Positions 1-9,594 of a stretch of DNA of 64,000 nt are shown here, piece by piece. The notes under the pieces are model-generated. The model was not told where the DNA came from, searched no databases, and worked only from the letters and a program-made list of their open reading frames with translations. Where the stretch lies: the NCBI RefSeq assembly GCF_000507245.1, contig NC_023035.1:881001-945000 (forward strand), read 5' to 3'. A program made the translations under genes and the position numbers. The number at the start of each line of letters is the position of its first letter. Position 1 is the first letter of the stretch. Origin of the DNA: Salinispira pacifica (lineage in GTDB: Bacteria > Spirochaetota > Spirochaetia > DSM-27196 > Salinispiraceae).

Positions 1-1382
1 ACGGTACCCTGGATCCGCGGATCATTGAGGAGCATATGGAGAAAATACTGGGTCGGCTGGATTCCCTGATCCAGGAAAAAAAGGTTGAAACCCTGCTTCC
101 CGCCAAATATCTCCGGAAAAACCGCAGAAGATCCCGGGGCTATTTTCCTGCTACCTCATTTGATGAAATGCTGGCATACGGCTCCATCAGCGCATTGGAG
201 CGCTATCTCCGGCGAAAAGGCACCATAACCTCCGGCGTGGGGCGCACCGGCTATTATTACGGAAGCATTTTCCGTCAGAATTTGGGCCGCTACTCGGAAG
301 TGAACCTCATGTACGCCAAAATGCAGTTTGTACAAAGCCTGACAGCTCAGATCCGGGGAGACAAATACCGCAAGCAGGCAGCACGTGAAGAGCTCTGGCA
401 TGGGCAGACCCATATGCCGTTATGGCACGGTGAACGGGGAGGCGTCTATTTCAATAACTACCGGAAAGAGATATATTCCTCTCTGATCCGCTCTGAGCTG
501 ATGACCAGGGAAAAAGGCATATTTGCCCCATCGGTGACCAATTACGATTTTGATATGGACGGTATTGATGAATATCTGTACCAGGGCAATTACATCAACG
601 CATACGTTCACACACAGGGCGGAATTCTGTTTGAGCTGGATTATCTTGCTTCCCCCTGGAATTATCTGGATAACATGGGGCGGTATCCTGAGGTGTACCA
701 TGGCCCGGTTCAGGAAGCCCGGGGCTATGACAACTATCCCCGCCGCAGCTTCGTGGATCATTTTCTCAGCGAGGATACGGGAATTCATGAATTCGAACAG
801 ATGAGTTTCGAGGATTCCGGCAGCTTCATTGCCGATCCCTATGAAGTTGTGGGAAACGGAAGTGCGCTGAAAAAAAAGACCGAACTATCTCTGAGCTGCC
901 AGGGAATGGTCAATGTTGAGCACGAATCCATTCCCATGCAAATTGAAAAGACCTATTACTTCGATAAAAAATCCATCGTGGTGAAATACCGGATAGAAAA
1001 CATTTCGGACCGGAAGGCGCTTCAGTATTTCGCTCCGGAAATGAATTTGAGTTTCATATCCAATGACGTGCAGTATCTGCGGCTCTATTCCAAGGTGAAT
1101 AAAAGCAAAAAAGTTGAAATCGGGCCTTCCCTGCTGGACATTGAGTCTTCCACGGGGTTCATTTTCGAGGATCTGTTCAACAAGGTGAAGATTGAGGTGG
1201 ATTTTTCCGGGGAAGTCCCGTGCTGGAGCATCCCCCAGATCACCGAGCACCTGGACAGGGAACGGTGGCGGGAAATTTATCAGGCGTCCACAATTATTCC
1301 CCGCTGGAAGCTTGATCTTGAGCCCGGAGAGTCCATGGAATGTGATATCAGTCTTGCCTTTTCACCCCTGCCGAAGCGCTGA
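1..1382 (+). CDS. GH57-type alpha-amylase/4-alpha-glucanotransferase, C-terminal part (5' end outside window)
   Basis: The reading frame is open from base 3 with no stop before the ATG at 36, so the gene probably starts outside the window and only its C-terminal portion is seen. The visible part has the SFDEM motif and a GSIFRQNLGRYSEVN segment, which resemble the DUF1925 region of family GH57 glucanotransferases. It is followed by a beta-rich region (FDMDGIDEYLYQ, then GGILFELDYLASPWN) resembling the DUF1926 C-terminal domain. The family cleaves or transfers alpha-1,4-glucans and acts in the cytoplasm on storage or maltodextrin glucan. The catalytic barrel is not in view, so activity cannot be judged. 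It converges with the next gene with a gap of four bases. Confidence 0.75.
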   Translation, partial: GTLDPRIIEEHMEKILGRLDSLIQEKKVETLLPAKYLRKNRRRSRGYFPATSFDEMLAYGSISALERYLRRKGTITSGVGRTGYYYGSIFRQNLGRYSEVNLMYAKMQFVQSLTAQIRGDKYRKQAAREELWHGQTHMPLWHGERGGVYFNNYRKEIYSSLIRSELMTREKGIFAPSVTNYDFDMDGIDEYLYQGNYINAYVHTQGGILFELDYLASPWNYLDNMGRYPEVYHGPVQEARGYDNYPRRSFVDHFLSEDTGIHEFEQMSFEDSGSFIADPYEVVGNGSALKKKTELSLSCQGMVNVEHESIPMQIEKTYYFDKKSIVVKYRIENISDRKALQYFAPEMNLSFISNDVQYLRLYSKVNKSKKVEIGPSLLDIESSTGFIFEDLFNKVKIEVDFSGEVPCWSIPQITEHLDRERWREIYQASTIIPRWKLDLEPGESMECDISLAFSPLPKR

Positions 1383-1386
1383 GGGA

Positions 1387-2655
1387 TCAGGAGAGTTCAT
1401 CCAGTATGCGGTTCATCCAGGGAGTGATGATGCTGTAGCCGTCCTCCTGGAGCAGCAGGAACTGGAGAAAGGCATCCTGAATTCTTCCCAGGAAGTAGAG
1501 ACTCTGGGCGTAATAATACCGGGTTCTGAACCCGAGCTCGCCGGTGGGTGACAGACTCAAAAGCCGCTCCAGCTGCCGCCGGGCAATATCATAATTTTCA
1601 AGAGCAAAACTTCCCTGTACGATTTCCGCCAGTACTCTGTCACGGCCCTCAGCTTTACTGAGTTCCCGTTCCCGGGGAAGAATATCCGGCAGGGCCCGGG
1701 GCTTGCTGTCCAGAGTTATTGGTTCCATCAGGGAGGCAACCGCCTGCCTGGTGTTTTCGCTGATGCCGGTTCTGGATGGAATTTCCACCCCGGAAGGGGG
1801 GAGCCTGTCGCCGCTGACAACTGAGGTATTCAGAACCAGAATGGGAAGGGTCTCACCGGATCCCTGTCGCAGGGATGTAAACCCCGAACCCAGGGGCAGT
1901 TCCACCGGTTCCGCCAGGGTATTCTGTCCCCGCACCAGAATTTCACCATCTTCATCCGAGGCAAAATCATCCACCACTGCATAATAGTATGGAATTCCCG
2001 GCAGCACAAAGTCACTGTAGGACTCCTGACCCGGGGGCAATTCATCAACCTTCTGAGCTGTTTCCAGATCATCGAAATTCAGAATGGGGGATGTGCTCCG
2101 GAACAGACTGATATTTCCGTAATTTCCCACCACGTCATAGCTGATTTGGATGGAATCGTCGGAGGGGGATGCTTTGATGGCCGCAATGCCCGCAGCCCGG
2201 GATTCCTCGGGAAATGAGTTGATCACCGTTGCAAGTACGGTTTTATTCTGAAACGGAATAAGGAGGGGAATTTCTTCCCCGGTTTCATCCAGTGTCAGCA
2301 GGGCGTAATGGTAGGCGCCGTTTTTCCGCAGCTCGTCCACATAGGACTGGGTACCCTCGGGAATATCCTGCAGGGCCATGGCCTCATCCAGAGTACCCGG
2401 AAAGATTTCCGAATCGCTGCGGTAGAGACGGTAGCGCTCATTTTCCAGTTCGGGCACGTCGATCCAGGTGAGCCGGACCTTGTTGCCGCTTACAGCGGTG
2501 CGGAATCGGCTTACATAGGGAGTGAAGACCTGACTTTCCGAAAGATCCTCTTCGGGCAGTTCCCCGGATTGGGCTGCAGCAGGGAGGACGATAAGCGCAG
2601 TCATCATAAGCATGAGAATAATCAATTTTTCTGCGGCGGCGTTTGCACTTTTCAT
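1387..2655 (-). CDS. secreted protein with FN3-like and TPR-like regions, unknown function
   Basis: About 422 residues. An N-terminal hydrophobic stretch ending in LPAAAQS is a likely signal peptide, placing the protein outside the cytoplasmic membrane. Two segments containing YRLYRSDSEIF and ISLFRSTSPIL look like fibronectin type III strands. The last 80 residues (FALENYDIARRQLERLL, then YYYAQSLYFLGRIQDA) look like one or two TPR-type helical repeats. I chose the ATG at 2655. An upstream TTG at 2679 lies inside a good promoter (-35 TAGACA, -10 TATTGT on the minus strand) whose predicted +1 is only four bases before this ATG. I recognise no enzyme motif. The gene faces the GH57 gene and is divergent from prfB. 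Confidence 0.7.
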   Translation of the reverse strand: MKSANAAAEKLIILMLMMTALIVLPAAAQSGELPEEDLSESQVFTPYVSRFRTAVSGNKVRLTWIDVPELENERYRLYRSDSEIFPGTLDEAMALQDIPEGTQSYVDELRKNGAYHYALLTLDETGEEIPLLIPFQNKTVLATVINSFPEESRAAGIAAIKASPSDDSIQISYDVVGNYGNISLFRSTSPILNFDDLETAQKVDELPPGQESYSDFVLPGIPYYYAVVDDFASDEDGEILVRGQNTLAEPVELPLGSGFTSLRQGSGETLPILVLNTSVVSGDRLPPSGVEIPSRTGISENTRQAVASLMEPITLDSKPRALPDILPRERELSKAEGRDRVLAEIVQGSFALENYDIARRQLERLLSLSPTGELGFRTRYYYAQSLYFLGRIQDAFLQFLLLQEDGYSIITPWMNRILDELS

Positions 2656-2665
2656 TGCTTCTGTT

Positions 2666-2694
2666 ACAATAATCGGCAATTTCCCTGTTGTCTA
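2666..2694 (-). promoter_or_regulatory. sigma70-type promoter of the FN3/TPR-like gene, near-leaderless
   Basis: On the minus strand TAGACA (2694-2689) and TATTGT (2671-2666) are separated by 17 bases. The expected +1 is 2659, four bases before the ATG at 2655. There is no Shine-Dalgarno sequence between them. Confidence 0.5.
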
Positions 2695-2721
2695 TATGTC
2701 TATCTCCGGCTTTATGACCGG

Positions 2722-2749
2722 TTTACTGCGGAAATCTCATATATATTAT
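2722..2749 (+). promoter_or_regulatory. possible prfB promoter
   Basis: TTTACT (2722-2727) and TATTAT (2744-2749) are 16 bases apart in an AT-rich stretch. They are followed by an AGAGAGG ribosome-binding site before the prfB ATG at 2768. Agreement with the consensus is moderate. Confidence 0.35.
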
Positions 2750-2767
2750 ATTTTAAGAGAGGAATAC

Positions 2768-3872
2768 ATGCTTGAAGAATTGCAAACACCCATAAAAGAG
2801 CTCCAGAGCTTAATCTATGACACATGGAGGTCTCTTTGACTCGGATGCACTGAAAGAGGAAGTGGCCCGGCTTGAAGGACAAACCTCCGATCCCGAGTTC
2901 TGGAACGACAGAGCCCGGGCGGAAAAAATCATGACCCAGATCAAACAGATGCGGGACCGGTGGGAGCCATGGGAAGAGATGACCGGGCAGATTGATGATC
3001 TGCTGGATCTTTTTGAAATGGCCAAGGCTGAAGGGGATGACTCACTGGAAGATGATATCCGGGCCACTCTGGAGGAGCTGCAGAACCGCTACGATAAGCT
3101 GCGGGTTCTTGAACTCCTCTCGGACCAGCATGATCCGGCCAGCTGTTATCTTACCATTCATTCAGGGGCAGGAGGCACCGAGGCCTGTGACTGGGTGAGC
3201 ATGCTGTTGAGAATGTACAGCCGGTGGATCGAATCCCGCGGATACAAGGCACAGACCCTGGATCTTCAGGAGGCCGAGGGGGGCATTAAATCCGTTACCC
3301 TTGAAGTGGACGGAGCCTACGCCTACGGATATCTGAAGAGCGAAACCGGGGTTCACCGCCTGGTGCGGATATCCCCCTTCGATTCCTCGGGCAGACGCCA
3401 CACATCCTTTGCCTCGGTGTACGCATCCCCGGTGATTGATGATGAAATTGATGTGGATGTGGCCCCTGATGATATCCGGGTGGACACCTACCGAGCGGGA
3501 GGTGCCGGCGGCCAGCATGTGAATAAAACCGATTCAGCGGTGCGGATCACCCATTTGGAAACCGGCATCGTTGTCCAGTGTCAGAATGAACGGAGTCAGC
3601 ATAAGAACAAGGACAGGGCGATGAAAATGCTCAAGTCCCGTCTGTATGACTATTACAAGGCGAAGCAGGAAGAGGAAAAGCAGGAGAATGCGGCGGAAAA
3701 ACTGGATATCTCCTGGGGATCCCAGATTCGTTCCTATGTTTTCCAGCCCTATACAATGGTGAAGGATGCCCGGACCAAAACGGAAACCGGCAACATTCAG
3801 GCCGTCATGGACGGCGGTATCGATGATTTTATCGAGTCCTATTTGAAAATGAAATGGGATGAGAGTCAGTAA
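2768..3872 (+). CDS. prfB: peptide chain release factor 2, with programmed +1 frameshift
   Basis: RF2 terminates translation at UGA and UAA. The gene is read in two frames: 2768-2836 encodes a short N-terminus beginning MLEELQTPIKELQ and reaches an in-frame TGA (2837-2839). The rest continues in the +1 frame from 2838 to 3872. The shift site reads AGG TCT CTT TGA C, with a GGAGG upstream acting as the internal Shine-Dalgarno, as in the classic RF2 autoregulatory site. The downstream part holds the SPF anticodon-like tripeptide (ISPFDSSGRR) and the catalytic GGQ (GAGGQHVNK). Total length of about 367 residues is normal. Low RF2 favours the shift, so the protein controls its own synthesis. Confidence 0.95.
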
Positions 3873-3890
3873 ATTCCGGAGGCCGGAGAA

Positions 3891-4268
3891 ATGAATGTTC
3901 TCGTAGTTGACGATTTGCCCTTTATGCGCATGCTCATGACACAGGCCGTTGAAGAAGCGGGCTTTCAGGTAGCCGGCCAGGCGGTAAACGGCAGACAGGC
4001 TGTGAGAATGTTCCGGGAAAATCCCGGCCTCTTGACCCTTATGGATATCAACATGCCCGTCATGGACGGTATGAAGGCCCTGGAAAAAATGCTCGGCATA
4101 AATCCCCGTGGAAGCATTATTATGTGCAGTACCATAGATCAGAGAACCTTGATTCTCCGGGCCCTGAATATGGGAGCCCTGGATTATATTGTCAAACCCT
4201 TCACATCCGAGCGTGTGGAAGACGCTCTGATCCGGGCCCGCCGCAGGGTGGAGCGCGGAGGATTATGA
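3891..4268 (+). CDS. stand-alone CheY-like response regulator receiver
   Basis: 125 residues, a receiver domain with no output domain. The acidic pair is D7-D8, the expected phospho-acceptor is D52 in LMDINMP, and the conserved lysine is K102 in IVKPF. A Ser/Thr pair sits at residues 80-81. A purine-rich stretch (GGAGGCCGGAGAA) just before the ATG serves as the binding site. It follows prfB by 18 bases and its stop overlaps the start of the PEGA-domain gene, so the three may be cotranscribed. No histidine kinase lies next to it, so its partner is unknown. It may signal by protein-protein contact, as CheY and Spo0F do. Confidence 0.9.
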   Translation: MNVLVVDDLPFMRMLMTQAVEEAGFQVAGQAVNGRQAVRMFRENPGLLTLMDINMPVMDGMKALEKMLGINPRGSIIMCSTIDQRTLILRALNMGALDYIVKPFTSERVEDALIRARRRVERGGL

Positions 4269-5821
4269 TCAGAGCCGCCTGTAGACTTCTTTCGTTATCT
4301 ATTCTGATATTGCTTGCACCTCTGCAGATCCATGCCCGGGGTAGTGTTGAAACCTTTTCCGGAGAAGAAGGGGACGGCGGTATCCGGGAGCGGCTGGAAG
4401 CCGAATACTCCCGAACCTGGAAGGTGGCGGTGCTCCCGTTCATCTCAGATGATACTGATGTACTCAGGAGTATTCCTCTGGCCAAAAGCATGCCCGAGGC
4501 GGTGGTTGAAGCCCTCACATATGTAAAAACCCGGAGTCTCAGCAGTTCAGAGCTAGAGGGGTATGAGCATGCCCTTGAAGCTGACTTTACAGCCCATGAG
4601 CAGGATGCCCCAGCCCCGGTGCTGGAACAGAACCCTGCTCCCCGGCGGCGGAATCTGGCCATAGAGAGCGTTACCGATCTGCCGACCAGCTATTACCGCT
4701 CCTATGCCAGGGGTATGCGGGCACAGCTCCGGTCAGAGGGGAGCGTCCACCCGCGTCTCCTCACAGAAATGTCCGCCCGTTTGGATGCAGACCTGTTCAT
4801 CGGCGGACATGTGCAGATCCAGGAAGGCTATGCGTTTGTTGATATTATGCTTATCAGTCCCTACATCCAGGCGCCGGAATCGCCGGTTCTCGCATCCCGG
4901 CTGTTCAGTATTAAAAGCATAGAAGCGCTGGATTCCATCAAGCAATATATCTCCAGGGAAATAGCCGGTGATCTGTACAATGCCCCTTTTGCCTCCCTTC
5001 AAATCACTCTTCCCCGTGAGAATGCTGACATCCCTGCAGGGGAGAATGGAGAACAGCCCGGCGAAGAGGGGATCCGGGCCAAGGAAAACGGCACGGAACC
5101 CATTGCTTCAGATACCGGAGAGAACACACCCGGGAAGCGCTACCGGGTGTACGTGGATGATGAGTATCGGGGAACCGCTCCGGCCCTTCTGTCTGTGCTG
5201 GATCCCGGTCTGAGGAGAGTACAGGTCTACCTGGGCTCCCGGATGGTTGTTGATCAGAAGATACAGCTTGATGCCGGCGAAACCGCCGGGCTCACGCTGC
5301 CTCCTCCCGGAGAACCGGCAGGACGGCTGGCTCTTCACACCATCCCCCGGGGAACACAGGTATTCGACGGCAGCAGTTTTCTCGGGGTTACCCCCCTTCT
5401 GCTGGATCTGGAACGGGAAACCCGGTATCTTCAACTCAGGGGCGAAGGTGTGCAGACTTCATATCTCCGGCTCCCCCCGGATGCCGGCGCTGTGCTCAGG
5501 CTGCGCCTGCCTCCGGACAGCGTGGACTGGAAGCTGCAGATGCAGAGGGACCGCAGACAGTTTTACGGCGCTCTGGGGGTAACTCTCGTATCCGGGCTCA
5601 CATCGCTGATTGCCCAGGGAGTGAACCTGAATCTCAGCGCCGCAGATTTCCAGAGCTGGCCGGAGCAGGATCAGAGTATGCACCGGGTGAAAATATACAG
5701 CTCCAGAACGCTGACCTTCACCGCATCAAGCATTGCCCTGCTGAGTCTGGTGTACACCGGCGATCAGCTGATACAGTATCTCCGGACCGCAGAACAGGCC
5801 CGGGGAGTGCTGGGATATTGA
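4265..5821 (+). CDS. exported PEGA-domain protein with C-terminal membrane segments
   Basis: About 518 residues. The ATG at 4265 overlaps the stop of the receiver gene (ATGA). It opens with a signal peptide (hydrophobic LLSLSILILLAPLQIHA). A longer in-frame start exists upstream but would run inside the receiver gene. Two PEGA-like repeats are visible: one near residues 290-345 (YRVYVDDEYRGTAPALL) and one near 352-418 (LALHTIPRGTQVFDGSSFLG). Two hydrophobic segments follow near the C-terminus. PEGA domains are usually found in surface or envelope proteins. The region around residues 40-240 resembles spirochaetal envelope proteins of unknown role. No catalytic motif is recognised. Confidence 0.75.
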   Translation: MIRAACRLLSLSILILLAPLQIHARGSVETFSGEEGDGGIRERLEAEYSRTWKVAVLPFISDDTDVLRSIPLAKSMPEAVVEALTYVKTRSLSSSELEGYEHALEADFTAHEQDAPAPVLEQNPAPRRRNLAIESVTDLPTSYYRSYARGMRAQLRSEGSVHPRLLTEMSARLDADLFIGGHVQIQEGYAFVDIMLISPYIQAPESPVLASRLFSIKSIEALDSIKQYISREIAGDLYNAPFASLQITLPRENADIPAGENGEQPGEEGIRAKENGTEPIASDTGENTPGKRYRVYVDDEYRGTAPALLSVLDPGLRRVQVYLGSRMVVDQKIQLDAGETAGLTLPPPGEPAGRLALHTIPRGTQVFDGSSFLGVTPLLLDLERETRYLQLRGEGVQTSYLRLPPDAGAVLRLRLPPDSVDWKLQMQRDRRQFYGALGVTLVSGLTSLIAQGVNLNLSAADFQSWPEQDQSMHRVKIYSSRTLTFTASSIALLSLVYTGDQLIQYLRTAEQARGVLGY

Positions 5822-5860
5822 GTACTTACGGAACCCCATCAAAATATATTGGAAGGCGAC

Positions 5861-6754
5861 ATGTTTAAATGGTTCAGAAAGAAGCAGAAACCCGGAGGCC
5901 TGATCAGACGGCTTTTCCAACTTGGCCCTCACAGCGAGGGATTTTACGAGAAGCTGGAAGACGCCCTCATTGAAGCTGATATCAAGGCTTCCATCGCCAT
6001 GGAGATATCCGATGAGCTGCGGAATTCCTCCCAGGCTGGCAAGCTCTCCTCACCGGAAGAGTTGAGATCCTTCGTCAGGGATGTGATCAGTCAAATGATT
6101 CTGACGGTGAACCTTGATCCGGAAAATAATGATAATGCCATCTATCTGGTGCTTGGGGTGAATGGTGTGGGTAAGACCACATCAATGGCCAAACTTGCCC
6201 GGCGCTGGCTGGATGCCGGGCGCAGCGTCAGCTTTGCCGCGGGCGACACGTTCCGCGCCGCCGCGGTTGATCAGCTTGCCGTACACGCCGGGCGTCTGGG
6301 AATCAAAATATTTCAGCAGGGACAGGGTGCAGATCCCTCAGCGGTGATTTTTGACGGACTGGAGAGCATCAAGGCCAAGGGTGAGGGAATTCTTCTGGCG
6401 GATACTGCCGGCAGAATGCACAACAAGAGTCAGCTGGTAAAAGAACTTCAGAAGATTGACCGGGTAATCCGCAGCAAGGTGGATGACCCGTCCTACCGCC
6501 GTATTCTGGTAATTGATGCCACAACAGGCCAGAACGGCATTCAGCAGGCCGAAGTATTTCACCAGGCTCTGGGGATCGACGGCATTATTCTCAGCAAGTA
6601 TGACTCACGGGCCCGGGGCGGCCTTGCCCTGAGTATCAGCAGAACTCTCGGAATTCCCTTTGCCTACATGGGCACCGGCGAGGGCTACGGGGATATTAGT
6701 CCCATGGATCCTGAAGCACTGGTGGAAAGCATCATGTCCGCCATCGAAGGGTAA
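5861..6754 (+). CDS. ftsY: signal recognition particle receptor
   Basis: About 297 residues. FtsY docks SRP-ribosome complexes at the inner membrane through a GTPase related to Ffh. An N-domain helical bundle is followed by the G domain with GVNGVGKTTSMAKLARR (P-loop), DTAGRMHNKSQL and the specificity motif as SKYDSRARGG. The usual TK.D is therefore SK.D, which may be a lineage trait. There is no long acidic A-domain: only a short basic N-terminus (FKWFRKKQK) that may bind membrane. I chose the ATG at 5861 because GGAAGG lies just upstream. The TTG at 5849 is part of that site region. Confidence 0.93.
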   Translation: MFKWFRKKQKPGGLIRRLFQLGPHSEGFYEKLEDALIEADIKASIAMEISDELRNSSQAGKLSSPEELRSFVRDVISQMILTVNLDPENNDNAIYLVLGVNGVGKTTSMAKLARRWLDAGRSVSFAAGDTFRAAAVDQLAVHAGRLGIKIFQQGQGADPSAVIFDGLESIKAKGEGILLADTAGRMHNKSQLVKELQKIDRVIRSKVDDPSYRRILVIDATTGQNGIQQAEVFHQALGIDGIILSKYDSRARGGLALSISRTLGIPFAYMGTGEGYGDISPMDPEALVESIMSAIEG

Positions 6755-6797
6755 TGGGATTGGAAGGTAACGAGTGAAGGGGAACGAGTAAAGGATA

Positions 6798-8219
6798 ATG
6801 AGTGAAGGGAATCAGGTGAACGGCAGACAGTCCAGGGGAAGTCAGCTCATGGGGCTTCGGTTCCCCGCAGCTCTGAAATGGGTCTGCTCAATGCTCATAA
6901 TTCTCACCGCCCGCCCCGCTGTGGCTCCCCTCCAGGGCCAGGAGCGTCCTTCAGAGGATGATGGTGAACCTCCCTATGTGCTTCCCCGGGAGTACTCACA
7001 TCTGCCCTCCGGCCTGTCGGAGCTGGAACAGGTTCTGGGGGAAATCCCCCGGGGGTACGTCGAAAGCATCTTTTCCGCTCCGCGACCCTGGGTGACCGGA
7101 CAACAGCTTCGTTCCCCCAGGGTGAGGACAGAAATGCCGGATATTCCGTCCCGGGCTCCTGAGGTCGGGACTCCCGGGAATGATGGGTATCTCCTGTTGC
7201 GCCGGGAGTGGGAGCTGGATCGGGTCCCCGGATCATTGAGGGCACGGTCCCAGCAGTTTTTTTCCACCTACCGTCTGATGATGCTCCACCTCTATTCATC
7301 CGCAGGCGGCGGAGGATCAGCCGGGGAGTATCTTGGAACCCGGGTGAAGCTGTATGGCATGGAGCGATCCCGGGATACCCTTCCCGGCTCTCAGGAAGCT
7401 GCGGTCACCCTTCCCGGAGCCCCGCTTCTTTCCTGGCCGGATTCCCGGGGAGGAACGGCTGCCGGAAGGGATGTGAATCAGCCCAACTCCCCGGGGTTCG
7501 TTTTGGAAACGCTGCTACTTTTGGAGCTTCATTACTCGTCTCCGGGATGGCTGGAGTTGTTTTCGGAGAATCTGTATGACAGCTCCTTCGGCTTCCTGTC
7601 CCAGACCAGATGGGAAAACGGCCGGATCCGGGAATTTTCCCTGGCCCGGGACAGCGGAAGAGGTTTTCGGGAAATCATCCGGGATGAGCACCGGGATATT
7701 CTCAGTCTGCGCCGCTATGATGACGGCGGGAGGTTGGAGTTCCGGGATTCCCTGAATTCCATGGTCGAAGTTCGCTATAACTCCCAGGGAATGCGCATAG
7801 AAGAGGAGAGCTTTCCCGGGGGAGGCAGCGAAATCCGGCGGTATCAGGATAATAATCTCCTCCTTTCTTCTACACGTCTGTATCCCGACGGAAGAGAGGA
7901 ACAGCGGATATTCAGCTACAGCGACGCCGGAGATATCCTTTCAGAGCGCTATGAGGGGCCTCTGGGGATGCTGGAAACCAGGTACCGCTATAATGGAGGC
8001 GATCTCTCGGAGGTGATAAGCACCCGGGACGGCAGCATTATCCGGAGAGTGGAGTATGAAGAAAACGGGCGAACGGAAACCCGCTATGTCAGGGGAAATG
8101 CAGTACTCCGGGTCTATTTCGAAGGAGAGAGGCGGATGTATGAGGAAGAACTTGTGAATGGTCAGGTGGTCCGCCGCCGGGAGTACGGCGAGGCATCGGG
8201 AGACGAAGGGAATGATTAG
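6798..8219 (+). CDS. exported protein with YD-like repeats, unknown function
   Basis: About 473 residues; an ATG at 6849 is an alternative start that would leave a more ordinary signal peptide (LKWVCSMLIILTARPAVA). The first half is proline- and glycine-rich without recognisable motifs. The second half (about residues 265-460) has short repeats of the type RRYDDGGRLEFRDS, YNSQGMRIEEE and YRYNGGDLSEVISTRDG, which resemble YD/RHS-type or YwqK-type strands. The protein is probably periplasmic. It ends four bases into the start region of the LolC-like gene and may share its operon. The leader contains a run of imperfect GAGTGAAGG / GAGTAAAGG repeats at about 6772-6808. Confidence 0.6.
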   Translation: MSEGNQVNGRQSRGSQLMGLRFPAALKWVCSMLIILTARPAVAPLQGQERPSEDDGEPPYVLPREYSHLPSGLSELEQVLGEIPRGYVESIFSAPRPWVTGQQLRSPRVRTEMPDIPSRAPEVGTPGNDGYLLLRREWELDRVPGSLRARSQQFFSTYRLMMLHLYSSAGGGGSAGEYLGTRVKLYGMERSRDTLPGSQEAAVTLPGAPLLSWPDSRGGTAAGRDVNQPNSPGFVLETLLLLELHYSSPGWLELFSENLYDSSFGFLSQTRWENGRIREFSLARDSGRGFREIIRDEHRDILSLRRYDDGGRLEFRDSLNSMVEVRYNSQGMRIEEESFPGGGSEIRRYQDNNLLLSSTRLYPDGREEQRIFSYSDAGDILSERYEGPLGMLETRYRYNGGDLSEVISTRDGSIIRRVEYEENGRTETRYVRGNAVLRVYFEGERRMYEEELVNGQVVRRREYGEASGDEGND

Positions 8220-9540
8220 ACCGTCCGGACACAACAGGGCAGGAAGACGCGGATTCAGGCGGATGGAGTGGATTCTGTTCATCGCCGGAAGGCTGCTGAA
8301 AAGCAGGCGAAAGTCCCGGAGTTCGGTTACCGCATCCCTTTCAATTCTGGGGTTGGCGGTGGGTGTTCTGACCATGATCACCGTCATCTCGGTGATGAAC
8401 GGTTTTCAGATGAACACCATTGAAGATCTTATTGAGCTGAACAGTTTTCATTTAAGAATTCCCTCTGGAAGCGCAGATGACCAGGGAGAAGTGGCCTCAC
8501 TTCCGGATCTGCCCTCTTCGCAGGAGCTGGAAGAGCTTCGGGGTGTTTCCATGGCCTTTCCGATTATTGAGACCCAGGCCCTGGTGCAGGGATATTTCAG
8601 CGGTACCCAGTCCATTATTCTCAAGGGTATCGATCCGGAGCTTCTTTCCCGGGACGGAGAGTTTGCCCGGCGCCTGAAGCTTGAGCAGGGCACACAGATT
8701 CCCGGGGACTCAATAATCCTTGGAAGGGAACTTGCCCGTTTTCTGGGGGTTCAACAGGGAGACTATATTCAGCTGACCGGTCTGGGCGGCGATTCCATAT
8801 CTTTGCGGGAGCCGGTGAGCATTGAGCTCCAGGTCTGGGAGACCTTCGAGAGCGGATACTATGAATTTGACCGCAACTGGGGCTTTATCAGCCTGGAAAC
8901 CGCCAGGGAACGTTTTCAGGCAGGCTATCGGATGGAGATGGCGGTGAAAATCGATAACCGGTTTGAAGATATCCTGGTCATGCAGCGAATTCGCTCCCGC
9001 TTTCCCTCCCTGGGTGAAAATTCCATTATCAGCTGGAGAGAATTCAACCGGAGTATTTTCGGGGCTCTTCGGGTGGAGAAGACCATGATGTTTTTTCTGG
9101 TGGGTCTCATATTTCTGGTTGTGGGTGTGAACATCTTTCAGGGGCTGAGGCGGTCGGTACATGAACGGATGGAGGACATCGCCGTTCTGAAAGTGATGGG
9201 CGCTTCAGATACGGATGTAAGAACGATTTTTGTATTCGAAGGGGTGCTCATCGGGTTGTTGGGAACCCTCATCGGGCTGAGTGCCGGCACCCTCATATCC
9301 GCCAATATCAACAGAATTTTTTCTGCAGTTGAGGCCGCAGTGGCATTTTTGAGCCGACAGACCAATTTCAGCATATTTTCTCCCAGCTATTTTTATCTGG
9401 AAGAAGTGCCGGTGAGCATTATCCCCGGTGAACTGATGGGAATATGCCTGCTCTCTTTTGCAGCAGCCATGATCTCCGCCCTGGCAGCTTCGCGGCGGGT
9501 ATCCAGCCTCAAGCCCAGAGAGGTGCTGAATGATGAATAA
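8212..9540 (+). CDS. lolC: LolC/LolE-type ABC transporter permease (first)
   Basis: About 442 residues. MacB/FtsX architecture: an N-terminal membrane segment (VTASLSILGLAVGVLTMITVISVMNG), a large periplasmic domain, then three C-terminal membrane segments with the FtsX motif (EDIAVLKVMGASDTDVRTIF). With LolD this forms the inner-membrane complex that releases lipoproteins toward the outer membrane. The start is uncertain: the ATG at 8212 overlaps the upstream gene, and an ATG at 8263 (MEWILFIAGRLL) fits typical LolC N-termini equally well. The order permease, ATPase, permease fits a LolCDE-type exporter. Which permease is C and which is E cannot be decided from sequence alone. Confidence 0.82.
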   Translation: MIRPSGHNRAGRRGFRRMEWILFIAGRLLKSRRKSRSSVTASLSILGLAVGVLTMITVISVMNGFQMNTIEDLIELNSFHLRIPSGSADDQGEVASLPDLPSSQELEELRGVSMAFPIIETQALVQGYFSGTQSIILKGIDPELLSRDGEFARRLKLEQGTQIPGDSIILGRELARFLGVQQGDYIQLTGLGGDSISLREPVSIELQVWETFESGYYEFDRNWGFISLETARERFQAGYRMEMAVKIDNRFEDILVMQRIRSRFPSLGENSIISWREFNRSIFGALRVEKTMMFFLVGLIFLVVGVNIFQGLRRSVHERMEDIAVLKVMGASDTDVRTIFVFEGVLIGLLGTLIGLSAGTLISANINRIFSAVEAAVAFLSRQTNFSIFSPSYFYLEEVPVSIIPGELMGICLLSFAAAMISALAASRRVSSLKPREVLNDE

Positions 9541-9594
9541 TCCCTTTTCAAACGGCCGCATCGAACAGGCCCGGATCAACAAGGAGTAGATGAG

